From: Alphaproteobacteria bacterium
GTDB taxonomy: Bacteria; Pseudomonadota; Alphaproteobacteria; Rhodobacterales; Rhodobacteraceae
DNA: 56,199 nt
Assembly: GCA_030425145.1 (NCBI GenBank)
Contig: JAUHVK010000030.1
Location: 1 to 56,199 of the forward strand
Direction of reading: 5' to 3'
Below the pieces are notes generated by a model. It saw nothing but the letters and a program-made list of their open reading frames with translations. It was not told the origin of the DNA and ran no database searches. Positions 45,989 through 53,654 of the stretch are shown piece after piece. Both the position numbers and the translations under genes were made by a program. The number at the start of each line of letters is the position of its first letter. Positions within the stretch are counted from its first letter, which is position 1.

Positions 45989-46992
45989 CAGACCATCTCC
46001 AACAGCTCTTCCGCGACGCGGGTACTGGTCGCCAGATGGGTGACAAAACCGCCCTTCATCGCCGCGCAGGCCGGACGTGCGCGCCCCGGACCAGCGGCCA
46101 CCAGCAACGCCATGTCCTTGCCGCGCATCTGGACGAGCGAGACACCGATCATTCGCTCTTCCACCGTCGACACGATGGGGTTGCCCTGACTGTCAATCAA
46201 TCGGCCACAGATCACTCCAACCGCTCCTTCGGCGCGGTACTTTGCGATCTCATCCGGCGTCAAGATCCCGCTTTTGACCACATGGGCATCTTCATCGCAG
46301 GTGCCGCAGGCAAGCACCGTCTTGTTGCAGGTGGCCAATGCATCCAATTGATCCCGTACAACCGGTTCATCGCAAAGCGCATCACGCAGCGCCTTGTTCG
46401 ACAGAACCAGCGGTGCGTGGAAGTTGATGCACTCCCCACCGAGCCTCTGCGCCAGCATCGACGTGCAGGCTTCAGCGGCAAACCCAAGTGCGGCGGGACG
46501 CGATCCCAAAAGCTGAATCACCGTCAGATCAGGCACGGGTGAGTTCGGCACCTGTTGTGCCATCTGGTAGACCGTGGCCCCCCAGGACACGCCCAGCCGG
46601 TCCCCCGGCTCTAAAAGCCGTGGCAACCAATCGGCGGCCGCCCGCGTCACCCGCGCCACGCTGGCTGCTGTACCATGTGGATCGACCGGATCGTCAGGCA
46701 CGACCATCGCTTCGTTCAGCCCGTAGGCCGCGCAGAGTTCCTCGGCCAGCCGGTGTCCCTTGAAGACATCGCTGTCCATATGCACCCGCACCCAGCCCCG
46801 GTTGCGCGCTTCGTTTAGGTAATTGACCACTGACGCGCGGCTGATCCGCATACGATCCGCGATCTCGTTCTGGTTCAGACCGTCATGGTAATAGAGCCAC
46901 GCCGCCTCGATATAGGGTGCATCGTCCCGGGCAGGCATCCGCGACGCATCCACGGTCGTCGCACGTGTTTTACCAAGCGGTGTGGCAGGCAT
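45988..46992 (-). CDS. SorC/DeoR-type sugar-binding regulator
   Basis: This 334-residue SorC-family regulator has its helix-turn-helix in LNQNEIADRMRISRASVVNY (about 39-58), then a sugar-phosphate-binding domain (LGVSWGATVYQMAQQV, ATCNKTVLACGTC, VGVICGRLIDSQGNPI). Family members sense phosphorylated sugars. It lies between mtnA (nine-base gap) and the aldolase, so a phosphorylated pathway intermediate is the likely effector. The perfect palindrome at 49426-49442, between the two divergent operons, is its probable operator. Confidence 0.88.
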   Translation of the reverse strand: MPATPLGKTRATTVDASRMPARDDAPYIEAAWLYYHDGLNQNEIADRMRISRASVVNYLNEARNRGWVRVHMDSDVFKGHRLAEELCAAYGLNEAMVVPDDPVDPHGTAASVARVTRAAADWLPRLLEPGDRLGVSWGATVYQMAQQVPNSPVPDLTVIQLLGSRPAALGFAAEACTSMLAQRLGGECINFHAPLVLSNKALRDALCDEPVVRDQLDALATCNKTVLACGTCDEDAHVVKSGILTPDEIAKYRAEGAVGVICGRLIDSQGNPIVSTVEERMIGVSLVQMRGKDMALLVAAGPGRARPACAAMKGGFVTHLATSTRVAEELLEMV

Positions 46993-47001
46993 CGGGGCGC
47001 C

Positions 47002-48105
47002 CTACTCCGCCGCGCGGGCGAATTCGGGGAAAAGCGACGCCAGCCCCTCTTCGGATGCATCGCAGACACCGCGTTCTGTGATCAGTCCGGTGACCAGACG
47101 GTTCGGCGTCACGTCAAAGGCCGGGTTGCCGCCCGGAGTCCCTTCAGGAGTGACCTGCACCGTGCCGATGCCGCCGCCGTCTAGAAAGCCCTGAACATGG
47201 GTGAGTTCCCGCGCGTTGCGCTCTTCGATGGGGATCTCGGCGACACCATCCGTCACGGTCCAGTCGATCGTCGGCGAAGGAAGAGCGACGTAGAACGGCA
47301 CGCCATTGTCATGGGCGGCCAGCGCCTTGAGATAGGTGCCGATCTTGTTGCACACATCCCCTTGCCGCGTTGTCCGGTCGGTGCCGGTGATAACCATGTC
47401 CACCATCCCGTGCTGCATCAGATGCCCGCCCGCATTGTCGGTGATGTAGGTGTGCGGCACGCCGTGTTTGCCCAATTCCCAAGAGGTCAGCGCGCCTTGA
47501 TTGCGCGGTCGGGTTTCATCGACCCAGACATGCAGGGCGATGCCCGCATCATGCGCCTGATACATCGGGCTTGTGGCCGTACCCCAATCCACCGTCGCCA
47601 ACCATCCCGCGTTGCAATGGGTCAGCAGGCGCACGGGTTCCCCTGCCGGTTTCTTGGCCGCGATTTCTCGGATGATGGCCAAGCCGTTTTCCCCGATCCG
47701 GCGGTTGATCTCTACGTCCTCATCGGCAATCTCATGCGCCAGCGCCAAAGCTGCAGCAGCACGTTCACCCTCTGCCAAAGGTCGGAGCGCAGCGCGGCAG
47801 CGGTCAAGCGCCCAGCGCAGGTTGATCGCCGTTGGGCGTGTTTTCTCTAGAAACGTCCAAGCCACATCCATGTTTGCATCGGACGGGTCTTCCGCCATCG
47901 CAAGCGCCATGCCGTACGCCGCCGTGGCCCCGATCAACGGCGCGCCGCGGACGCGCATCTCGTAGATCGCGTCTGCATAGTCCTGCATGGACGTCACCGG
48001 GATCACCCGAAAGTCGTGCGGCAGCCAGCGTTGGTCTATGATCTCAAGAACGTCCTTATCGTGGTTCCACCACAGCGAGCGGTAATGGGTTCCGTCGATC
48101 TTCAT
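47002..48105 (-). CDS. mtnA: S-methyl-5-thioribose-1-phosphate isomerase
   Basis: MtnA converts 5-methylthioribose-1-phosphate to the ribulose-1-phosphate form, and MtnA enzymes also accept 5-deoxyribose-1-phosphate. The protein has 367 residues and shows [13 protein letters not shown], the catalytic Cys in [33 protein letters not shown] and the catalytic Asp in [18 protein letters not shown]. The ATG at 48105 overlaps the mtnK stop (ATGA). It works between the kinase and the FucA-like aldolase. Confidence 0.94.
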   Translation of the reverse strand: MKIDGTHYRSLWWNHDKDVLEIIDQRWLPHDFRVIPVTSMQDYADAIYEMRVRGAPLIGATAAYGMALAMAEDPSDANMDVAWTFLEKTRPTAINLRWALDRCRAALRPLAEGERAAAALALAHEIADEDVEINRRIGENGLAIIREIAAKKPAGEPVRLLTHCNAGWLATVDWGTATSPMYQAHDAGIALHVWVDETRPRNQGALTSWELGKHGVPHTYITDNAGGHLMQHGMVDMVITGTDRTTRQGDVCNKIGTYLKALAAHDNGVPFYVALPSPTIDWTVTDGVAEIPIEERNARELTHVQGFLDGGGIGTVQVTPEGTPGGNPAFDVTPNRLVTGLITERGVCDASEEGLASLFPEFARAAE

Positions 48106-49361
48106 AGGACATCCTTTCCGTTGAAGTCCCGCGCGATGGCGCAGACTGCGCTGGCATCTGCCAGCCTTGCAGCCTCATGGATTAATTCCGCCCCCATAAG
48201 CAGATTCCGCGCCTCGAGCGGCGCGCGCACTGCCGGGTCCGCGATATCCTCGAAATCGGCGTTGTGGGCGAGTGACAGACATCGTCGGTGCATCTCGATG
48301 CCGCAAATCGCCCAAGCATCGCGCAACAGCCCTGCCAAGACTGCATCGCAAGCAGGCGTGCTGTCCTGTCCCTGATCCTCAAACAGGCTGGCAGGATACA
48401 GAATGCCCGACCGCTCGGTCGCCCAGAGGTGCCGGAACTCGGCCTCAAAGGTCGCGCAGACCTCTTCGATCACCCCCAATATCCATTCCTGATACTCGGC
48501 AAGATCATCGCCCCGGTGGGCCGGTTGACTGAAATAAGCCATCAGGAAATTTGCGCAGAGCATTCCGATGTCGAACCCTAGCGGTCCGTATTGTGCGAAT
48601 TCAGGGTCAATCACCCGGCTTTCGCTGTCCGTGGACATGATCGACCCGGAGTGCAGATCGCCATGCACCATGGTTTCAGTGTTGGACACAAACCGCTGCA
48701 ACGCCTGTTGAACTTTGACCTTGAGCGCCACGTCAGAGCGCAGCCGTTTGACGACTGGGTCCAGACCCTCAGTATGATGGTTCATTTCGGCTGAAAAATA
48801 CGGATCAGTAAAGACGAGCGCCTCTGTGATCGCCGGAATGTCCACATTGCCAGCAAACAGAGCCACATCGGCTTTCTTGTCACCGCTCTTCATCGACAGT
48901 TCGGAACCGCGAAACGCGGTTCGGGCGCAGAACTTGCCCAAGAAGTCGGCAAGTCCCTCGACCCGTTCGCCGGCGATGAGCTTGCGGCGCAGGATCACGT
49001 GGGGCGACAGGAACTCCATGACAATCAACGCCTGCGCTTCGTCGAAATGGAAAATCTCGGGCACTGATCCGGGATCGCGCGCCGCCTGACGGGTCAAAGC
49101 ATGGTACTCGTAAAAGGCCCGGTAGAGCGGCAATGGCCAACTATCACCGACCAATCGGACATATGGCAACGCCTGTTTCACTACCGCTTTCCCGTTCGGC
49201 CCGGACACGATGAAAACAAGGTTCAGGTTGCCGTCTCCAACCTCCTGCACCTGCCATGCGGCACTGTCAGTACCCACTCTGGAGGCCAGAGCATCAACGT
49301 CTTTCAGACGTTCCGACAATGTCTCCACGCTCAGGGCTTCATACGTTGTACCGATGCTCAT
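48102..49361 (-). CDS. mtnK: S-methyl-5-thioribose kinase
   Basis: MtnK phosphorylates C1 of 5-methylthioribose, or 5-deoxyribose, with ATP. The protein has 419 residues of the choline/aminoglycoside-kinase fold, with the N-terminal [12 protein letters not shown] nucleotide loop, [11 protein letters not shown] (catalytic Asp) and [15 protein letters not shown] (metal-binding Asp). The ATG at 49361 has a strong GGGGGAG site; a longer reading to 49400 was not used. It heads the mtnK-mtnA-SorC-aldolase operon. No MTA nucleosidase or phosphorylase gene is seen, so free sugar probably comes from the divergent transporter. Confidence 0.94.
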   Translation of the reverse strand: MSIGTTYEALSVETLSERLKDVDALASRVGTDSAAWQVQEVGDGNLNLVFIVSGPNGKAVVKQALPYVRLVGDSWPLPLYRAFYEYHALTRQAARDPGSVPEIFHFDEAQALIVMEFLSPHVILRRKLIAGERVEGLADFLGKFCARTAFRGSELSMKSGDKKADVALFAGNVDIPAITEALVFTDPYFSAEMNHHTEGLDPVVKRLRSDVALKVKVQQALQRFVSNTETMVHGDLHSGSIMSTDSESRVIDPEFAQYGPLGFDIGMLCANFLMAYFSQPAHRGDDLAEYQEWILGVIEEVCATFEAEFRHLWATERSGILYPASLFEDQGQDSTPACDAVLAGLLRDAWAICGIEMHRRCLSLAHNADFEDIADPAVRAPLEARNLLMGAELIHEAARLADASAVCAIARDFNGKDVL

Positions 49362-49425
49362 CGGTGATCTCCCCCATTCCGTCCAATGCGCCCTCCCCAA
49401 TGAGGTAGCGCCGAATTTACACTTA

Positions 49426-49442
49426 TGTCAAACCATTTGACA
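49426..49442. promoter_or_regulatory. 17-bp palindrome, probable SorC operator
   Basis: TGTCAAA-CCA-TTTGACA is a perfect inverted repeat in the 128-base divergent promoter between mtnK (start 49361, minus) and the ABC transporter (start 49490, plus). Surrounding DNA is A/T-rich. One site could control both operons. Confidence 0.6.
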
Positions 49443-49489
49443 AATGTATTATCGCACGCCTACCGTCATTGCATCAGGGGAGGAACCGA

Positions 49490-51007
49490 GTGGCTGTCGA
49501 TGCGCTCAAAGTGAACGGTTTGCAAAAATCGTTCGGAAAAAACCATGTATTGCGCGGGATTGATGTGGCCTTGGAACCGGGGTCCGTGACCGTGCTCATG
49601 GGCGCAAACGGCGCTGGCAAATCCACATTGGTCAAGGTGATTTGCGGCCATCACCGCGCCGACGGCGGCAGCATGACACTGGCCGGCAAGGCGTTTGACC
49701 CCGTGGATGCCGCAGACGCGATCCGGCAGGGTGTCGTCACGGTTCACCAGTCCATTGACGACGGTGTGATTCCCGATCTGGACGTCGCCAACAACCTGAT
49801 GCTGGACCGTCTGGTGGAACGCAGCCACGGGCTGTTTGTCCGCGAACGTCACCTGCGCGCCGAGGCGGCCAAGGTCGCCGCCGCGATGGGGATCGACGTC
49901 AATCTGCGCGCCCGCGTGTCAGACCTGTCGGTGGCGGATCGCCAGATGATCGCCATTGCCCGCGCCATGGCCCGTGCGCCCAAGGTCCTGATCCTCGACG
50001 AGCCGACATCGTCGCTTTCGGCCACCGAGGCGGACCGGTTGTTCGCGCTCATCGACCGGCTGCGCGCGCAGGGGGTTGCGATCCTCTACATCTCGCACCG
50101 CATGTCCGACATCCGCCGCATCGCGGATCGGATCATCGTCATGCGCGACGGGGCGATTTCCGGCACCTTCGAGACGACCCCCTTGGACTACGAAGCCGCC
50201 GTGACAGCCATGCTGGGCCACCGCATGACCGAAGTGGATGTAGCTGTGCAAAGCGGCACGGCCCCTGTTCTGGAACTTGCGGACCTGCGGCTTTTCAACG
50301 GGTCTGCCCCGATCACCCTTCAGGCCTGCGATGGCGAGGTGGTGGCACTGGTCGGCCTTCTGGGCAGTGGCAAGAGCCGGTTGGCGGAAATCCTCTACGG
50401 TATGGCCCGCCCGGCCAGCGGCGCGATCCGTATCAACGGCACGGACTACACGCCACGCTCGGTCGAAGACGCGGTGGCAGAGGGCGTGTTCATGTCGCCT
50501 AAGGACCGGGGCACCAATGCGGTGATCCCTGCGTTCGACATTGCAGACAATATGACCCTGCCCTTTCTCAAGGGATTGAGCGTCGGGTCGTTCCTCAAGG
50601 CAAACCGCCAGAAAACCCGCGCACAGGAGATGGTCAGCCAGCTTGGTATCGTCTGCCAATCGGTGGGCGACGGCATCGGCACGCTGTCAGGTGGCAACCA
50701 GCAGAAGGTGATGATCGCCCGCTGGCTGCTGGAACCCGCGCAGGTGCTTCTGCTCGACGAACCGTTCCAAGGGGTCGACATAGGCGCCCGGCGCGATATC
50801 GGGCGTCATATCCGCGCCACGACACAGGGACGGGCCACGCTCGTGTTCCTCGCGGAAATCGACGAAGCGCTCGAAATCGCCGACCGCATCGTTGTGATGA
50901 ACGAAGGCGCCATCGTCGGCGAACACAAGAACCAGAATGTCGATCTCGCCGCGCTGGTCGCGGACATCTCGGGGGCCCAATCGACCGCAACAGGCACATT
51001 TTCATGA
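49490..51007 (+). CDS. Ribose-type ABC transporter ATPase, two domains
   Basis: This 505-residue CUT2-class sugar ATPase has two ABC domains. Domain 1 has Walker A GANGAGKST and DEPTSSLS. Domain 2 (from about 255) has the diverged GLLGSGKSR and the signature LSGGNQQKVMIARWLL, as usual in RbsA. The start is the GTG at 49490, six bases after GGGGAGG; an in-frame TTG further up lies over that ribosome site. Being divergent from mtnK-mtnA-aldolase, it probably imports 5-methylthioribose, 5-deoxyribose or a nucleoside that yields them. Confidence 0.9.
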   Translation: MAVDALKVNGLQKSFGKNHVLRGIDVALEPGSVTVLMGANGAGKSTLVKVICGHHRADGGSMTLAGKAFDPVDAADAIRQGVVTVHQSIDDGVIPDLDVANNLMLDRLVERSHGLFVRERHLRAEAAKVAAAMGIDVNLRARVSDLSVADRQMIAIARAMARAPKVLILDEPTSSLSATEADRLFALIDRLRAQGVAILYISHRMSDIRRIADRIIVMRDGAISGTFETTPLDYEAAVTAMLGHRMTEVDVAVQSGTAPVLELADLRLFNGSAPITLQACDGEVVALVGLLGSGKSRLAEILYGMARPASGAIRINGTDYTPRSVEDAVAEGVFMSPKDRGTNAVIPAFDIADNMTLPFLKGLSVGSFLKANRQKTRAQEMVSQLGIVCQSVGDGIGTLSGGNQQKVMIARWLLEPAQVLLLDEPFQGVDIGARRDIGRHIRATTQGRATLVFLAEIDEALEIADRIVVMNEGAIVGEHKNQNVDLAALVADISGAQSTATGTFS

Positions 51008-52014
51008 ACGACCGACTTCTCGACTTTGCCATCCGCTACGGCTTTCTGATCCTGCTGGTCGGGCTGATCATCTATTTCAGCCTGGCCGCACCAGGTTTTT
51101 TCGGCCCGCTCTCTGCCGCCTTTGTCCTACAATCCGTGGCGATCACCGGAATTCTGGCCTTGGGCGTGACCTGCACGCTGGTCGTGGGCGGGTTCGATCT
51201 GTCCATCGGAGCAGTTGCGACATCGGCGCTGATGCTGTCGGCCTATTCGATGGTGATCCTCGAACATCCAACCATCGTTGCTGTCGCCCTTTGTCTGGGC
51301 ATGGGCGCGCTGGTCGGGTTCATAAACGGCATCCTGATTGTCAAATTCCGCGTACCCGATCTTCTGGCAACGCTTGGCATGATGTTCCTTCTGATCGGGC
51401 TTCAACGCATCCCGACGCAGGGCAATTCCATCGCGACGGGTATGACCCTTACTGATGGCACCGTGGCCGAAGGTACGTTTTCGGCTGCCTTCCTGTGGTT
51501 GGGTCGTCACCGATTTGATCTGGTCATCGAACGACTGTTGCCCATGCCGGTTGTGATTTTCATCGGGATCGCCGTTCTGATCTGGCTCTTCCTCGGGTTC
51601 ACCCGCCACGGTCGGTTGATGTACGCAATCGGGTCAAACGAACGCGCTGCGGCGCTCGTGGGCACACCGGTCAACAGCTACAAGGTGGCCGCCTATATGA
51701 TTTCGGGCGTCACCGCGTCCATCGGGGGCATCCTGCTGGCCGCCCGTCTGGGGCGCGGCGACATCGCCAGCGGCAACAACCTGCTTTTAGACTCAGTTGC
51801 GGCAGCCTTGATCGGCTTTGCAGTACTGGGCGCAGCTCGCCCCAACGCCTTCGGCACCGCCATCGGCGCGCTTTTCGTCGGCATTCTTTTGCAAGGCATG
51901 ACCATGATGAACGCGCCCTATTACACGCAGGATTTCGTCAAGGGCGCGGTTCTCGTCGCCGCTCTTGTCTTCACATTCTACCTGTCGTCGCGTCGCAGCG
52001 GCACAGGACACTGA
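51004..52014 (+). CDS. Ribose-type ABC transporter permease
   Basis: This 336-residue RbsC-like permease has eight to ten hydrophobic segments (YGFLILLVGLIIYFSLAAPG as the first), the family loop TLVVGGFDLSIGAVATSALM and YAIGSNERAAALVGTPV near residue 210. Its ATG overlaps the ATPase stop (ATGA). A single permease gene implies a homodimeric pore, normal for the class. Confidence 0.9.
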   Translation: MNDRLLDFAIRYGFLILLVGLIIYFSLAAPGFFGPLSAAFVLQSVAITGILALGVTCTLVVGGFDLSIGAVATSALMLSAYSMVILEHPTIVAVALCLGMGALVGFINGILIVKFRVPDLLATLGMMFLLIGLQRIPTQGNSIATGMTLTDGTVAEGTFSAAFLWLGRHRFDLVIERLLPMPVVIFIGIAVLIWLFLGFTRHGRLMYAIGSNERAAALVGTPVNSYKVAAYMISGVTASIGGILLAARLGRGDIASGNNLLLDSVAAALIGFAVLGAARPNAFGTAIGALFVGILLQGMTMMNAPYYTQDFVKGAVLVAALVFTFYLSSRRSGTGH

Positions 52015-52040
52015 CAATCAGCGATAGGGAGGATATCAAC

Positions 52041-53081
52041 ATGCTGAGACGTCACTTCATGGCCCTCGCGAGCGCGGCCAGCCTCGCCCTCGGTGCGGGT
52101 GCGGCCACGGCGCAGAGCGCCCCCGCCCCGCTGGACAATCCCGGCGACGTGACCATCGCGTTGGTGCGTTACCTGTCCACTGGCGACTTCTTTCAGGCTT
52201 ATCTCTCTGGAGTGGAATCCCAAGCGGCTGCCCTTGGTGTGAACCTGCGGGTATTCGACAGCCGACAGGACGCCGCCCTTCAGGCCGACATGGTAGATCA
52301 GGCCATCGCGCTGGGCGTCGATGGGATCGTCATCCAGCACGGGCTGACCGAATCCATGCGCGACGCGGCACAGCGCGCCGTGGATGCCGGGATCAAGGTC
52401 GTTGCCTTTGACGTGAACGTCGAAAACGAAGCCATCCCGCAGATTGAACAGTCGGATTACCTGCTAGGCAAGCTGGCGCTGGAACAAGCGATCGAAGACA
52501 ACGGTAAAAACTTTGCCGCCGGATATGTCTACGTGCCGGGCATTGCCCCGCTGGATCGCCGCCATGTCGCATGGGAAGAGGTTAAGGCCGCCAATTCCGG
52601 CATCACCGAAGCCGCCCGCATCGGTACGCTCGACAACCCGATTGCCAACTCGAACGCCAACCAGGCACGCGCGGCCTTGCAGGCGAACCCGAACATCTCG
52701 GTCTTCTTCGCGCCCTATAACGAGTTCGCCAAAGGCGTGAAAATCGCGGCGGACGAATTGGGGATCGGTGGCGATCTGAGCATCTATTCCGCCGACATCT
52801 CGACTGCTGACATCGCGCTCATGCGTGAAGCTGGAAGCGGTTGGAAAGCGACCGTCGCCACCAACCCGGCTGTTGTGGGCGAAGTCTCGGTTCGGGCACT
52901 GGCTCTGATGCTGACCGGCGAGAACCCGGGCGCGTCGGTCATCGTGCCGCCAACCCTCATCACGCAGGCGTTCCTCAACGACGAGGATATCCGCAACATG
53001 GAAGACCTCGGCGCGAAGATGCCCCAGTTCCAGCACGCGGATGTGGCGATGGCAGACTGGATGCCCCTGCCGCCCCGCTAA
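52041..53081 (+). CDS. Ribose-type ABC transporter binding protein
   Basis: This 346-residue periplasmic binding protein has a signal peptide (about 1-25, ALGAGAATAQS) and the RbsB-like fold: VTIALVRYLSTGDFFQAYLS, LQADMVDQAIALGVDGIVIQ, KVVAFDVNVENEA. AGGGAGGA lies nine bases before the ATG. The ligand is inferred from the neighbouring mtn genes to be a 5-substituted or 5-deoxy pentose. No ribokinase gene is seen in the window, which argues against plain ribose. Confidence 0.9.
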   Translation: MLRRHFMALASAASLALGAGAATAQSAPAPLDNPGDVTIALVRYLSTGDFFQAYLSGVESQAAALGVNLRVFDSRQDAALQADMVDQAIALGVDGIVIQHGLTESMRDAAQRAVDAGIKVVAFDVNVENEAIPQIEQSDYLLGKLALEQAIEDNGKNFAAGYVYVPGIAPLDRRHVAWEEVKAANSGITEAARIGTLDNPIANSNANQARAALQANPNISVFFAPYNEFAKGVKIAADELGIGGDLSIYSADISTADIALMREAGSGWKATVATNPAVVGEVSVRALALMLTGENPGASVIVPPTLITQAFLNDEDIRNMEDLGAKMPQFQHADVAMADWMPLPPR

Positions 53082-53147
53082 CACCCACTCGCCTGACCTC
53101 GCCGCGCGTGGGGTCAGGCCAAACCTTGCGCAATCGGAGCCGCTGCC

Positions 53148-53591
53148 ATGTTGATCGGACTGGACCCGCGCCTGACACCCGACCTGCTGTATACGATGGC
53201 CCGGATGGGACATGGCGACGAGATTGTGTTAGTGGACCGGAATTACCCCTCGGACACTTCTGCGGCGGGGTGTCTGGTCAGGGACGTGATCCACTATCCC
53301 GGACAGGAAGCGCCCCTCGTTGCAGACCTGATCACCCAGCTTATGCCGCTGGACGGCTTCCACAGCTATTCCGCGCTTCGGATGGAGATCGACAACGAAC
53401 CGGACACCTTGTCGGAGGTCCATCAGGAGGTGTGGGATGTCTTGGAACCGCGCCTGCCCGAAGGCGGTGCCATGTCCAGCATTGAGCGGCAGGCGTTCTA
53501 CCAACACGCGGCAACCTGTTTTGCCGTGGTTCAGTGTAGCGAGGATCGGCCCTTCGGCTGTTTCATTTTGCGCAAGGGTGTCGTCTTCTGA
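53148..53591 (+). CDS. FucU/RbsD-family sugar mutarotase
   Basis: This 147-residue protein of the RbsD/FucU family interconverts ring forms or anomers of free sugars. The N-terminal motif is LLYTMARMGHGDEIVLVDRN, with the catalytic His, and the C-terminal QAFYQHAATCFAVVQC and GCFILRKGV match FucU (fucose mutarotase) better than RbsD. A 5-deoxy or 5-thio pentose cannot form a pyranose, so anomer exchange of the furanose for MtnK is the logical role. It is the last gene of the transporter operon and is followed by a strong terminator. Confidence 0.87.
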   Translation: MLIGLDPRLTPDLLYTMARMGHGDEIVLVDRNYPSDTSAAGCLVRDVIHYPGQEAPLVADLITQLMPLDGFHSYSALRMEIDNEPDTLSEVHQEVWDVLEPRLPEGGAMSSIERQAFYQHAATCFAVVQCSEDRPFGCFILRKGVVF

Positions 53592-53616
53592 GAGTGTTCC
53601 AACCGATGCGCTAATG

Positions 53617-53650
53617 AAAAAGGGGCCGGTCCAACAGGACCGGCCCTTTT
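53617..53650. terminator. Bidirectional intrinsic terminator
   Basis: A 10-bp stem GGGCCGGTCC / GGACCGGCCC with loop AACA (53623-53646) is flanked by an A5 run on the left and TTTT on the right. It can end the transporter-mutarotase operon from the left and the TRAP permease gene (stop 53655) from the right. Confidence 0.85.
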
Positions 53651-53654
53651 CGCG

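Noticed and set aside
49362-49489. A SAM-related riboswitch in front of mtnK
   Set aside because: The 128-base gap holds a DNA palindrome and ribosome sites. I see no room or helices for a known SAM riboswitch class.
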